From contig NZ_JH719393.1 in the NCBI RefSeq assembly GCF_000271845.1, positions 1,208,442 through 1,272,441 on the forward strand: a stretch of 64,000 bases of DNA, written 5' to 3'. A program made the position numbers and the translations under genes. This stretch comes from Rhizobium leguminosarum bv. trifolii WSM2297 (GTDB taxonomy: Bacteria > Pseudomonadota > Alphaproteobacteria > Rhizobiales > Rhizobiaceae). This document shows positions 28,102-37,759 of this stretch, piece by piece. How positions within the stretch are numbered: the first letter of the stretch is position 1; every line of letters starts with the position of its first letter. The notes under the pieces are model-generated. The model saw nothing but the letters and a program-made list of their open reading frames with translations. It did not search any database and was not told where the DNA came from.

Positions 28102-30386
28102 CGATTTCAACTGTTCCACCGGACCGCAACCTTCCGATCTCACCGATGCGCTATGATCCTCGCTTTCAGGCCGAGACCAAGGCAGACCACTTCGATCTGG
28201 CATCCGCTATTGGCCTCGTCCGGCGCAGAATGATCATGATCATCACGATAACCGTGCTGCTGATGGTGCCCGCGGTGAATATGATCTCTGGGTTGAAGCC
28301 CACCTATCAGGCCTGGGCCCGATTGATTGTCCACCAGCCCCTCGCGAACGCGCTTGGTGCAGACGACACCAGCCGCGGTGATCTCCTTGACGTGAAGTCG
28401 GAGACTGAGCGGCTTCTATCCAGAAGCATCGCAGAGCGAGTCGTCCGCGAAATGCGGCTTAACGCGCTACCGGAATTCAATCCAGCGCTGCGGAAAATCT
28501 CGTTCATTGAGAGGATCCGGGCGAAGTTGCGCGGCCTGTTCGACACGAAAAAATCCGCTCCGGTGGGAGACGGCCTCGAAGCCACTATCCCGGAATTTTA
28601 TCAAGCGCTCGGCGTCTGGCACGAAGAGAAGAGTGAAGTTATCCAGATCAGCTTCACTGCGACTGATGCTGAACTCGCAGCCGCGGTTCCGAATCGGGTC
28701 GTCAGCATTTACCTCGATGAGCGCAAGGACAGTGTCAGTGGCCGCCTCGATGCAGCGGAAGAATGGATTCGACAGCGCATCACCGAACAGCAGGTTCGCT
28801 CGGATATTGCTCGCGACACTGCCCGCAACTATCAAGAATCGATGGACATCGTATCGAGAGAAGACGCTCAGGATGAACGTATAAAAACACTGCTGGAAGT
28901 CACTGGCCGCCAAGGGAAAATCGAGGAAAGCCGGATGGAGGTAAAGGCGACGATATCCATGCTGGCAGCAGCGAATGACGCTTCGGTCGCAGTGCAGAAT
29001 ATCGTCGTCCCAGACAGCATTGCCACAAAGCAGCGCGATCTGCACGCTCAGGAGCAAGATCTCGCCCGTCTTCTTCAGACGTATGACGGCAACGCCGAGG
29101 CCGTGGTGGATTTACGCGAGAAGATCCAACAATCCCGTCTCGATCTCGACCTTGCGAACAAGCAATATCTTCAAACAATGCGTGCCAAGCTGGTCGCGCT
29201 TGATCGTGAAGCCAACGCAGTGCAATCCATCTTGGCAGTCGCCCAGGAAAAACGCACACGCGACGCTCTGGCGCAGACGGAATTGACGCGCCTGCAGCGT
29301 ATTGCCGAAAAGGAGCAAGCGGCTCTCGACAAGCTTGAGGACCAGCGCCGTGACCTTGCCGCCAAGGCCAAGCTGCCTGGGGCGGAATTGGAGGTTTTCT
29401 CACCGGCTTCAGTGCCGCTCGTGTCACAGGGACGTGGACGGCTTTTCTATCTGGTGGGCGCCCTCCTGGCTGCCATCTCAGCAGCCGTAACGGCTGCTTT
29501 CGTGATCGAAATGTGGGACCGGACGGTCCGGAGTTTCGACCAAATCGCTCGAACACCGCGCACGATACCGGCTGGACTTATCCCGCGTCTGGCACGGAGG
29601 GAAAATTCGAAAACGATGTTCGACCATATGCCGGTCCCGATGTTCGACGAAGCAATCCGTACCGTGGTACTTTCACTCAAACAGTCCAGTGGCGGCAAGT
29701 TGCCGAACAGTATCGTCGTTACGTCGGCTCACAGCGGAGAAGGCAAGTCGCTTGTCGCGAGATCGCTGGCTATTGAACTTGCCGCAGCAGCAATTCCGGT
29801 GCTCCTGGTTGATGCCGATTTTCGCCGGGGAAAGCTCGATTCGTTTTTCCGGTCGGAACTAACGCACGGATTGAGCGAATTCCTGAATGGGCAGGCGGAT
29901 ATCCGCGACATCGTCTACCGCCATCCAAGCGGTATCCACTTCATTCCATCGGGCAAATCCCGTCTCCAGCGGCGCACCCGTTCGAATGGCATGGCAGAAA
30001 TCATCGAGATGGCAGGCGCGGCCGGCCATATTGTCATCTTCGACAGCGCGCCTGTGCTCGTCTCGACAGATACCGTGCATTTGACTGCCCTGACGGAAAG
30101 AACATTGGCAGTTGTCAGATGGGGAAGGACGAGCCGCCGCGCGTTCGAATTCGGCCTCCAGCAAATGAAAAGCTCGCGAAACTCGGAAATCCTTGTCGCG
30201 ATCAACAACGTAAATCCCAAAACTCACGCATTGTATAACTTCAGTGACTCGGAGCTTTTTTCGAAATCTCTGATGAAATACTACGATCAAAAGCCTGAAT
30301 ACAACACACATAAAGGTAATCTCTCAATTCTTGAGATTGTCCGAACCGTGAAACATCATTTTCTTCTGCATTGGTATTCGAGTTAG
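28098..30386 (+). CDS. ExoP-like Wzz/BY-kinase polysaccharide co-polymerase
   Basis: The 762-residue inner-membrane protein combines a Wzz domain (first membrane segment ~45-65, second ~450-472, long coiled coil between) with a C-terminal bacterial tyrosine-kinase ATPase. Walker A is SAHSGEGKS (~541-549), Walker A' is VLLVDADFRRG (~568-578) and the Walker B region is HIVIFDSAPVL (~643-653). ExoP-type proteins set polymer length and work with the ExoF/Wza partner encoded at 4416. The tail has several tyrosines (MKYYDQKPEYN), possible autophosphorylation sites. It overlaps the previous gene by 4 nt. Confidence 0.93.
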   Translation: MTISTVPPDRNLPISPMRYDPRFQAETKADHFDLASAIGLVRRRMIMIITITVLLMVPAVNMISGLKPTYQAWARLIVHQPLANALGADDTSRGDLLDVKSETERLLSRSIAERVVREMRLNALPEFNPALRKISFIERIRAKLRGLFDTKKSAPVGDGLEATIPEFYQALGVWHEEKSEVIQISFTATDAELAAAVPNRVVSIYLDERKDSVSGRLDAAEEWIRQRITEQQVRSDIARDTARNYQESMDIVSREDAQDERIKTLLEVTGRQGKIEESRMEVKATISMLAAANDASVAVQNIVVPDSIATKQRDLHAQEQDLARLLQTYDGNAEAVVDLREKIQQSRLDLDLANKQYLQTMRAKLVALDREANAVQSILAVAQEKRTRDALAQTELTRLQRIAEKEQAALDKLEDQRRDLAAKAKLPGAELEVFSPASVPLVSQGRGRLFYLVGALLAAISAAVTAAFVIEMWDRTVRSFDQIARTPRTIPAGLIPRLARRENSKTMFDHMPVPMFDEAIRTVVLSLKQSSGGKLPNSIVVTSAHSGEGKSLVARSLAIELAAAAIPVLLVDADFRRGKLDSFFRSELTHGLSEFLNGQADIRDIVYRHPSGIHFIPSGKSRLQRRTRSNGMAEIIEMAGAAGHIVIFDSAPVLVSTDTVHLTALTERTLAVVRWGRTSRRAFEFGLQQMKSSRNSEILVAINNVNPKTHALYNFSDSELFSKSLMKYYDQKPEYNTHKGNLSILEIVRTVKHHFLLHWYSS

Positions 30387-30395
30387 AGGGCAATC

Positions 30396-31499
30396 ATGGA
30401 TACAGGAATGAGAGACAATCGAAAAGTTGCACTGATTACGGGCATAACAGGTCAGGACGGTGCGTATCTGGCCGAATTGCTCTTGGAGAAAGGCTATATC
30501 GTTCACGGCCTGAAGCGGCGTTCGTCGTCCTTCAATACCAGCCGCATCGAGCATCTCTACGAGGATCCGCATATCGAGAACCCCCGCTTTATCCTGCATT
30601 TCGGGGACATGACGGATTCAACCAATCTTATCCGGGTCGTTCAGGAAACGCAGCCCGACGAGATCTATAATCTTGCCGCACAAAGCCACGTTCAAGTCTC
30701 CTTCGAGACGCCGGAATATACGGCGAACGCCGATGGAACCGGCACCCTTCGACTGCTTGAAGCCATTCGCCTCCTGGGCCTGACCAGGAAGACCCGCTTC
30801 TATCAGGCGTCCACCTCAGAGCTCTACGGCAAAGTCCAGGAAGTCCCGCAGAGCGAAACGACGCCTTTTTACCCTCGCTCACCCTATGCGGCGGCCAAGC
30901 TCTACGCCTATTGGATCGTGGTCAATTATCGCGAGGCCTATGGCATGCACGCCTCGAACGGCATTCTGTTCAATCATGAAAGCCCGATCCGCGGCGAAAC
31001 ATTCGTGACCCGCAAGATCACCAGGGCGGCGGCTGCGATCCATCTCGGACTGCAGGAACGGCTCTATCTCGGCAATCTGGATGCCAAGCGCGACTGGGGA
31101 CATGCACGTGAATATGTCCGCGGCATGTGGCTGATGCTGCAACAGGACGAACCGGAGGACTACGTCCTTGCGACCGGCGAAACGCACTCGGTTCGTTCCT
31201 TTGTCGACAAGGCCTTCGCCAGGGTGGGCATGCCGATCGATTGGCGTGGCCTGGGGGTCGAGGAAAAGGGGTACGACAAGACATCCGGCCGATGTGTGGT
31301 GGAGATCGATCCCGCTTATTTCCGTCCGACAGAAGTTGATCTTCTGATCGGCGATCCGACGAAGGCGCACACGAAGCTTGGCTGGAAACATGAGACCAGT
31401 CTTGATCAGCTGGTGGCGGAGATGGTTCGCGAGGATCTGAAAGTCATGGCACGAAATGTCCCGTCGGTCGGTGTCACCAGGGGATTTGCCTATGCCTGA
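30396..31499 (+). CDS. gmd: GDP-mannose 4,6-dehydratase
   Basis: The 367-residue extended SDR has the GMD signature start ([20 protein letters not shown]), [33 protein letters not shown] and the catalytic Tyr-Lys pair in [13 protein letters not shown]. It converts GDP-mannose to GDP-4-keto-6-deoxymannose. The next gene overlaps it by 8 nt and encodes the enzyme that completes GDP-L-fucose synthesis, so fucose (or another 6-deoxyhexose) is a likely component of the polysaccharide. A gene for a GDP-perosamine or talose route could also use the product. Confidence 0.96.
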   Translation: MDTGMRDNRKVALITGITGQDGAYLAELLLEKGYIVHGLKRRSSSFNTSRIEHLYEDPHIENPRFILHFGDMTDSTNLIRVVQETQPDEIYNLAAQSHVQVSFETPEYTANADGTGTLRLLEAIRLLGLTRKTRFYQASTSELYGKVQEVPQSETTPFYPRSPYAAAKLYAYWIVVNYREAYGMHASNGILFNHESPIRGETFVTRKITRAAAAIHLGLQERLYLGNLDAKRDWGHAREYVRGMWLMLQQDEPEDYVLATGETHSVRSFVDKAFARVGMPIDWRGLGVEEKGYDKTSGRCVVEIDPAYFRPTEVDLLIGDPTKAHTKLGWKHETSLDQLVAEMVREDLKVMARNVPSVGVTRGFAYA

Positions 31500-32562
31500 G
31501 GTGATCTACAGCCTTGCCGGAAAAAGGGTCTATGTCGCGGGCCACCGCGGCATGGTGGGCTCTGCGATCGTGCGGCGTCTCGCCTCCGAGGGCTGCGAGA
31601 TTTTGACTGCCACCCGCGCCGAGGTCGATCTCAGACGTCAAGAGCAGGTAGAGGCCTGGATGAGCACGAATCGTCCCGACGCCGTCTTCCTGGCGGCTGC
31701 GCGGGTGGGCGGTATTCTTGCCAACGCGACCTATCCGGCCGACTTCCTTTACGACAACCTGGTTCTTCAAGCGAACGTCATCCACGCGGCCCATAATGCT
31801 GACGTCGAAAAACTGATGTTTCTCGGCTCGTCCTGTATCTATCCGAAATTGGCCGATCAGCCGATCGTTGAAGAGGCACTGCTGACGGGATCGCTGGAGG
31901 CGACGAATGAATGGTATGCGATCGCCAAGATCGCCGGCTTAAAGCTCTGCGCTGCCTATCGCAAACAGCACGGCAAGGATTTCGTCTCGGCCATGCCGAC
32001 CAATCTCTATGGTCCAGGCGACAATTTTGACCTCGACTCAAGCCACGTCATGCCGGCGCTCATACGCAAGGCGCATGAGGCCAAGATCAACAGGCAGCGA
32101 GAGATATGCATCTGGGGTACTGGCACGCCGCGCCGCGAATTCCTGCATGTCGACGATTGCGCCGACGCCTGCCTCCATCTCATGAAGACCTATTCTGCCG
32201 AAAGTCATGTCAACGTCGGTTCTGGCGAAGACATTGCCATCCTTGATTTGGCACACCTCGTTTCCAAGGTCGTTGGTTTCGAAGGCAAGATCACGCGCGA
32301 CCTTACCAAGCCAGATGGCACGCCGCGTAAACTCTTGAGCGTCGACAAGCTTCGCAGTCTCGGCTGGTCTCCCAAGATCGGTCTGAAGGAGGGCATCGCA
32401 GACGCCTACAGCTCCTTCCTTGATGGGCATTATCTCGAACGCAGCAACAGGGCGATGTCCGGCGATCTGACCGGTCAAAGCGACATCAGCTTGGGGAAGG
32501 CCAAGACTTCGGCGCCGCACGCGCCGGCGCGCTCTGCGGTCGCGCATCATCCTCGGGCATAG
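31492..32562 (+). CDS. fcl: GDP-L-fucose synthase
   Basis: The 356-residue SDR has the WcaG/Fcl features: [29 protein letters not shown] motif ([16 protein letters not shown]), [15 protein letters not shown] with catalytic Tyr and Lys, and [12 protein letters not shown]. It epimerises and reduces the GMD product to GDP-L-fucose. The ATG at 31492 overlaps the gmd stop; the frame to 31456 lies inside gmd. The C-terminus carries an extra ~35-residue Ala/Pro/His-rich tail not usual in the family. It is the last large gene of the exopolysaccharide operon. Confidence 0.95.
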   Translation: MPEVIYSLAGKRVYVAGHRGMVGSAIVRRLASEGCEILTATRAEVDLRRQEQVEAWMSTNRPDAVFLAAARVGGILANATYPADFLYDNLVLQANVIHAAHNADVEKLMFLGSSCIYPKLADQPIVEEALLTGSLEATNEWYAIAKIAGLKLCAAYRKQHGKDFVSAMPTNLYGPGDNFDLDSSHVMPALIRKAHEAKINRQREICIWGTGTPRREFLHVDDCADACLHLMKTYSAESHVNVGSGEDIAILDLAHLVSKVVGFEGKITRDLTKPDGTPRKLLSVDKLRSLGWSPKIGLKEGIADAYSSFLDGHYLERSNRAMSGDLTGQSDISLGKAKTSAPHAPARSAVAHHPRA

Positions 32563-32626
32563 CGAATTTGCGCGAGGGATAAAAGGATTGGTCCGGGGGG
32601 ACGCATATGCTGGGATGGAGCAATAC

Positions 32627-32758
32627 ATGCAACCAGTCGAAATCAGGATTGCGGCGCTCATTTTCCTGATAGTCGTGTGGGCGGTGATCATCGGTGCGGC
32701 AATGAATTTTTTTTCAGTCGAGATACCGACATCGCTTGTCGCTCTATTGCGCAGATAG
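32627..32758 (+). CDS. Small single-span membrane protein (43 aa)
   Basis: A short frame encodes MQPVEIRIAALIFLIVVWAV and then a further 23 residues ending in ALLRR. One hydrophobic helix (~residues 9-27) is followed by a basic end. The ATG at 32627 has GGAG at 32617-32620 with a 6-nt gap; an upstream in-frame ATG at 32615 has no SD. It lies 64 bp after fcl and could be transcribed with it. I do not recognise a family. Hydrophobicity and the SD are the only support. Confidence 0.45.
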   Translation: MQPVEIRIAALIFLIVVWAVIIGAAMNFFSVEIPTSLVALLRR

Positions 32759-32918
32759 CCCACGTCAGGGTCGGCGCGATTGCCTTCAACTGAGGACGAC
32801 CACCGCCGTGGTAAAGTGGCAGGCGCGGCCGTACCACATGCGGCAGCGATCGAAGAATTGCGCCGGCTTTTTCCATTATAGCCATCAACTCGCCATTGCA
32901 TGGCTGGCCGCTGACCCA

Positions 32919-33161
32919 CTAACGCGTGGAAATCGGGGAACTTCTCGACTCCAGATGCATGTGCCGCATCAGGCCGCTGAGTTTATGCTGACTGCGAATA
33001 CCACATTCGAACCAGGAAACGAGCTCCCTTGCGACGTGCTGCGCCGCCGAACTGTCAATGTCACATGAATTTTCCTGACACCACTGCCTGAGAACAGCTT
33101 TCAGCATGGCGACGTCATCAGGCTGCAGCGCCGGCTTCGTAATCCCCGAATGCTGGGTCAT
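32919..33161 (-). CDS. Conserved hypothetical protein (80 aa)
   Basis: This short soluble protein has a helical, regular composition (DDVAMLKAVLRQWCQENSCD, then AAQHVARELVSWFECGI). It resembles small rhizobial orphan proteins but I cannot assign a family. The ATG at 33161 has GGGAGGA with about 8-nt spacing; another ATG two codons upstream sits too close to that SD. It stands alone on the minus strand, convergent with the exopolysaccharide operon. No EcfG-type promoter precedes it. Confidence 0.7.
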   Translation of the reverse strand: MTQHSGITKPALQPDDVAMLKAVLRQWCQENSCDIDSSAAQHVARELVSWFECGIRSQHKLSGLMRHMHLESRSSPISTR

Positions 33162-33317
33162 CCGCATTCCTCCCGATTGGGTCAGCCGATCCTAACCGGC
33201 GAACCTGCGATTTCAACCGCGAGTACGGAAGCGTACGTATGAGGGGCTGCGGCATACGGGAACAACGGCCCGGATAAGCAACGCGTAACCCTCTGACGAA
33301 GCCATGTCCGCAATTGC

Positions 33318-33342
33318 GGAACCAGACGCATCGCCTATCGTT
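33318..33342 (+). promoter_or_regulatory. EcfG-type promoter (perfect) before a small RNA candidate
   Basis: GGAAC at 33318-33322 and CGTT at 33339-33342 are 16 nt apart, a perfect match to the alphaproteobacterial general-stress consensus. No ORF begins downstream. A terminator ends about 100 nt later. Confidence 0.75.
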
Positions 33343-33348
33343 ATCGCG

Positions 33349-33448
33349 CTGGGACCATGCGAGAGGGGCCTGTTCGCAAGCCTCTCACTTCTGTCCGTTC
33401 CCCCGCGTGGTCTCACTTCCCTAACTACCCGTGTCGCGGGGCTTTTTT
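33349..33448 (+). ncRNA. Candidate general-stress small RNA
   Basis: Transcription from the perfect EcfG-type promoter should begin near 33349. The segment has a 5' hairpin (GAGAGG 33361-33366 with CCTCTC 33381-33386). A terminator-like stem follows (CCCCGCG 33401-33407 with CGCGGGG 33435-33441), then C and six T (33443-33448). The terminator loop is pyrimidine-rich (CUCACUUCCCUAACU) and could pair with AGGGAAG-like ribosome sites. No coding frame with an SD is present. In Caulobacter, GsrN is a known small RNA with a general-stress promoter; this could be a functional counterpart, but homology is not claimed. The start point is inferred from promoter spacing. Confidence 0.6.
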
Positions 33449-33918
33449 GTTGCGGTCCGCAGCCATGCTAAAAGCTGTTGTGCACTCTTGATGAGTGACT
33501 TCCTGCCATGGGCGAACATAAAAAGAACATCAAACCGACAATTGAAAGCCGAAATGTGACGCTCCCAGCGAGTGCCATTTGGGAGATGTGCAGATGGCGA
33601 TCGACGAGCCCGCCGGCGAAGCATCCGGCTCTTGTGGGGGGTTCATGTAACCGGTGTAGACGCCGAAACCGGCAGCTGATCTTCGCCAACGAAGCCAACG
33701 CGACCATTCAAGTTTCCCTGCCGCGACGGCGCCGACAAGCTATCTGAATATTTTCTCGGACCTTAGACCTGCCGGCATCATCCTGGGTGCAACGGCAAAC
33801 CAGCTTCGGTTGTCTCCGCAAAACACCCCGCAAAACCGGATGACTCCCATGCGGTTGCTTCCTTGACTGCGCCCGCCTTCTTGGCCCAAAATTGAAATCA
33901 TTATTTAATTACAGGAAC
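33449..33918. other. Intergenic region upstream of groES
   Basis: This stretch of about 470 bp holds only short frames on both strands (for example at 33508-33747) with no SD or recognisable content. The 3' part becomes AT-rich towards the CIRCE element and must contain the groES promoter. Confidence 0.45.
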
Positions 33919-33945
33919 TTAGCAGTCAATAACTGGGAGTGCTAA
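33919..33945 (+). promoter_or_regulatory. CIRCE operator (HrcA-binding site)
   Basis: TTAGCAGTC-N9-GAGTGCTAA lies 150 bp upstream of groES. It matches the CIRCE consensus TTAGCACTC-N9-GAGTGCTAA at all but one base (C to G at position 7 of the left arm). CIRCE is bound by the HrcA repressor and controls groESL in rhizobia. Confidence 0.92.
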
Positions 33946-34095
33946 TTTTTTCTGGCTACCCTCTTGAAACCGGATTTATTCGAAACCAAATCGATCGCGC
34001 CGATTGCTCCGAAGATGAGGATTGGCACCCGCCCGGACTGGTCATCCGGTTCGGTAGGGGAACAACATCATCATTGTTTTGCCGTTGGAGGAAAC

Positions 34096-34410
34096 ATGTC
34101 GTTCCGACCGCTTCATGACCGCATTCTCGTCCGCCGGGTCGAATCCGCAGAGAAGACCAAAGGCGGCATCATCATTCCCGATACTGCAAAGGAAAAACCT
34201 CAGCAAGGCGAGGTCATCGCCGTCGGCCCCGGCGCGCGCAATGATGCAGGTCAAATCGAGGCGCTCGACGTGAAAACCGGTGATCGCATCCTTTTTGGCA
34301 AATGGTCGGGGACCGAGATCAAGATCAACGGTGAGGACCTTCTGATCATGAAGGAGAGCGATGTGATGGGCGTTATCGAAGCCCAGGCCACGGAGAAGAA
34401 AGCCGCGTAA
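34096..34410 (+). CDS. groES: Co-chaperonin GroES (Hsp10)
   Basis: The 104-residue protein starts [20 protein letters not shown] and has the mobile-loop region [20 protein letters not shown] and VGPGARND, all standard for GroES. It caps the GroEL ring and helps fold proteins in the cytoplasm. The ATG at 34096 is preceded by GGAGGAAAC, a strong SD; the longer frame to 33964 is rejected. groEL follows 42 bp downstream, and a CIRCE operator stands upstream. Rhizobia often have several groESL operons; only some carry CIRCE. Confidence 0.98.
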   Translation: MSFRPLHDRILVRRVESAEKTKGGIIIPDTAKEKPQQGEVIAVGPGARNDAGQIEALDVKTGDRILFGKWSGTEIKINGEDLLIMKESDVMGVIEAQATEKKAA

Positions 34411-34419
34411 GCGACTTAA

Positions 34420-36081
<1,662 letters not shown>

Positions 36082-36175
36082 GGCTAACAGGGGAGAGGTC
36101 CGCGCGGTCCGACGACTGCCGGCCTCCCCTTCACCAATCCATCAGTTCCATCGGTCAAGATCAATGGAGCAAGCT

Positions 36176-36589
36176 ATGAGAAAGGAAAATGTCATCAATT
36201 CGGAGCAAGCGCCGGCGGCGATCGCTGCCGCGCAGTTGCTCCATCCGGCTGAACATTTCGATCACCCCCTTGACGTGCTGGCGATCAACGACATCAGCGT
36301 TGACGAGAAGCGGGCGATCCTGGCTTCGTGGGCATCCGACTGCTTTGCCATCGAGTCAACGCCAGCGCTTCGCCTTTATCCGGGAACGGATAAACCGGTG
36401 TCATATGATGAGATCATCCAAGCACTGAAGATGTTGGACAAGGACGGTCCGCAGTCGCAGGATCAATGTCCTTTCGAGTCTTTCAAAAACCACAGAACTC
36501 GCCGCAGACCGCAGGCGCTCCGCTTTGGAGGCAGTGGGCTGTGCAGCTACTGGAAAGGAGGACGTCGCCCACACCGATTTGAAACCTGA
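36176..36589 (+). CDS. Conserved hypothetical protein downstream of groEL
   Basis: The 137-residue protein has a compact middle part (HFDHPLDVLAINDISVDEKR, AILASWASDCFAIESTPALR) and ends with a basic, less ordered tail. Proteins with this core occur as rhizobial orphans; I cannot name a function. The ATG at 36176 has GGAG at 36166-36169 with a 6-nt gap, better than the ATG at 36164. It lies 94 bp after groEL and may belong to the same heat-responsive unit. The last ~45 residues look unlike the core and might reflect an old frameshift. Confidence 0.75.
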   Translation: MRKENVINSEQAPAAIAAAQLLHPAEHFDHPLDVLAINDISVDEKRAILASWASDCFAIESTPALRLYPGTDKPVSYDEIIQALKMLDKDGPQSQDQCPFESFKNHRTRRRPQALRFGGSGLCSYWKGGRRPHRFET

Positions 36590-36648
36590 CCGCTCCAAAT
36601 GCATGATTTTTGCCGTCGACTCTTTGCTCAACTGAGGAGGTTTTGCCG

Positions 36649-37743
36649 ATGAAGATCGCCCAGATCGCACCGCTTGCTGAAAGTGTTCCACCGAAGCTTT
36701 ATGGGGGAACCGAGCGTATCGTTTCCTACCTTACCCAAGAACTTGTCGCCCAAGGCCACGAGGTCACACTCTTTGCCAGCGGCGATTCCGTCACCAATGC
36801 CAGACTGGTGACATGTTCGGACGTCGCGCTGCGGCTTGACCCTGCGGTCAAGGAACATCTGCCGCACCACGTCGTGATGCTCGAGCAAGTCCGCCGGGAG
36901 GCGCATCAGTTCGATGTCCTCCATTTCCACACGGACCTCCTGCATTTCCCGTTGATTGGGGAGTTTGCGGACCGCACGGTCACGACGCTGCATGGGCGGC
37001 TCGACCTACCCGACCTCAAGCCGTTCTACAAAGCCTTCCCTGATATTCCGCTGGTTTCGATCTCGAACGATCAGCGCCGACCGATGCCACCGGTCAAGTG
37101 GGTAGGAACGGTCTACCACGGGCTTGCCAGCGATATCCTCCCCTTTACCGCGAAACCCACAGGCAACTACCTTGCGTTCCTTGGGCGCATCTCGCCGGAA
37201 AAGCGTCCGGATCGGGCGATCGAGATCGCCGCAAAGGTCGGCATGCCGCTGAAAATGGCGGCCAAAATAGACAATGCGGACAAAGCCTATTGGGAGACAG
37301 TGATCGAACCGATGGTGAACAGCCACGCGAATGTCGAATTTATCGGCGAGATCAATGAGCTCGAAAAGGCTGAATTCCTCGGCAATGCCGGCGCGCTGCT
37401 ATTCCCGATCGACTGGCCCGAACCCTTCGGACTGGTGATGATCGAGGCAATGGCCTGCGGCACACCGGTCATCGCCTTCAATTGTGGATCGGCCCCGGAA
37501 GTTATCGACAATGGGTTGTCCGGCATACTGGTCGACAGTGTTACCGAGGCGGTCGAGAACGTTGAATGGGCGCTTCGGCTTGATCGGCGAAAGGTCCGGG
37601 CGACCTTCGAGAAGCGCTTTACGGCGGAACGGATGGCGCGGGACTATCTCGACATCTACCGCAGCCTGCCGGGGGTTCGTGCCAACGCAGCTCCGCTTCA
37701 CCGGCCAAACCGTCGCGCGCCCGACCTTCAGATCGTCGCCTGA
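36649..37743 (+). CDS. Family 4 glycosyltransferase
   Basis: This 364-residue GT-B protein starts MKIAQIAPLAESVPPKLYGG and then TERIVSYL, a typical GT4 start. The C-terminal domain has FLGRISPEKRPDRAIEIAAK, PIDWPEPFGLVMIEAMACG and PVIAFNCGSAPEVI. GAGGAGG precedes the ATG at 36649; the earlier start at 36610 is not supported. It lies 16 bp upstream of a glycogen-debranching-like gene. Such pairs are common in rhizobia, away from exopolysaccharide clusters. A role in storage or compatible-solute glycans is possible but unproven. Confidence 0.9.
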   Translation: MKIAQIAPLAESVPPKLYGGTERIVSYLTQELVAQGHEVTLFASGDSVTNARLVTCSDVALRLDPAVKEHLPHHVVMLEQVRREAHQFDVLHFHTDLLHFPLIGEFADRTVTTLHGRLDLPDLKPFYKAFPDIPLVSISNDQRRPMPPVKWVGTVYHGLASDILPFTAKPTGNYLAFLGRISPEKRPDRAIEIAAKVGMPLKMAAKIDNADKAYWETVIEPMVNSHANVEFIGEINELEKAEFLGNAGALLFPIDWPEPFGLVMIEAMACGTPVIAFNCGSAPEVIDNGLSGILVDSVTEAVENVEWALRLDRRKVRATFEKRFTAERMARDYLDIYRSLPGVRANAAPLHRPNRRAPDLQIVA

Positions 37744-37759
37744 GCCTTGAGGAGAAACT

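Noticed and set aside
34061..34090. GGAAC and CGTT pair just before groES
   Set aside because: Spacer is 19 nt; groES already has a CIRCE-controlled promoter region upstream.
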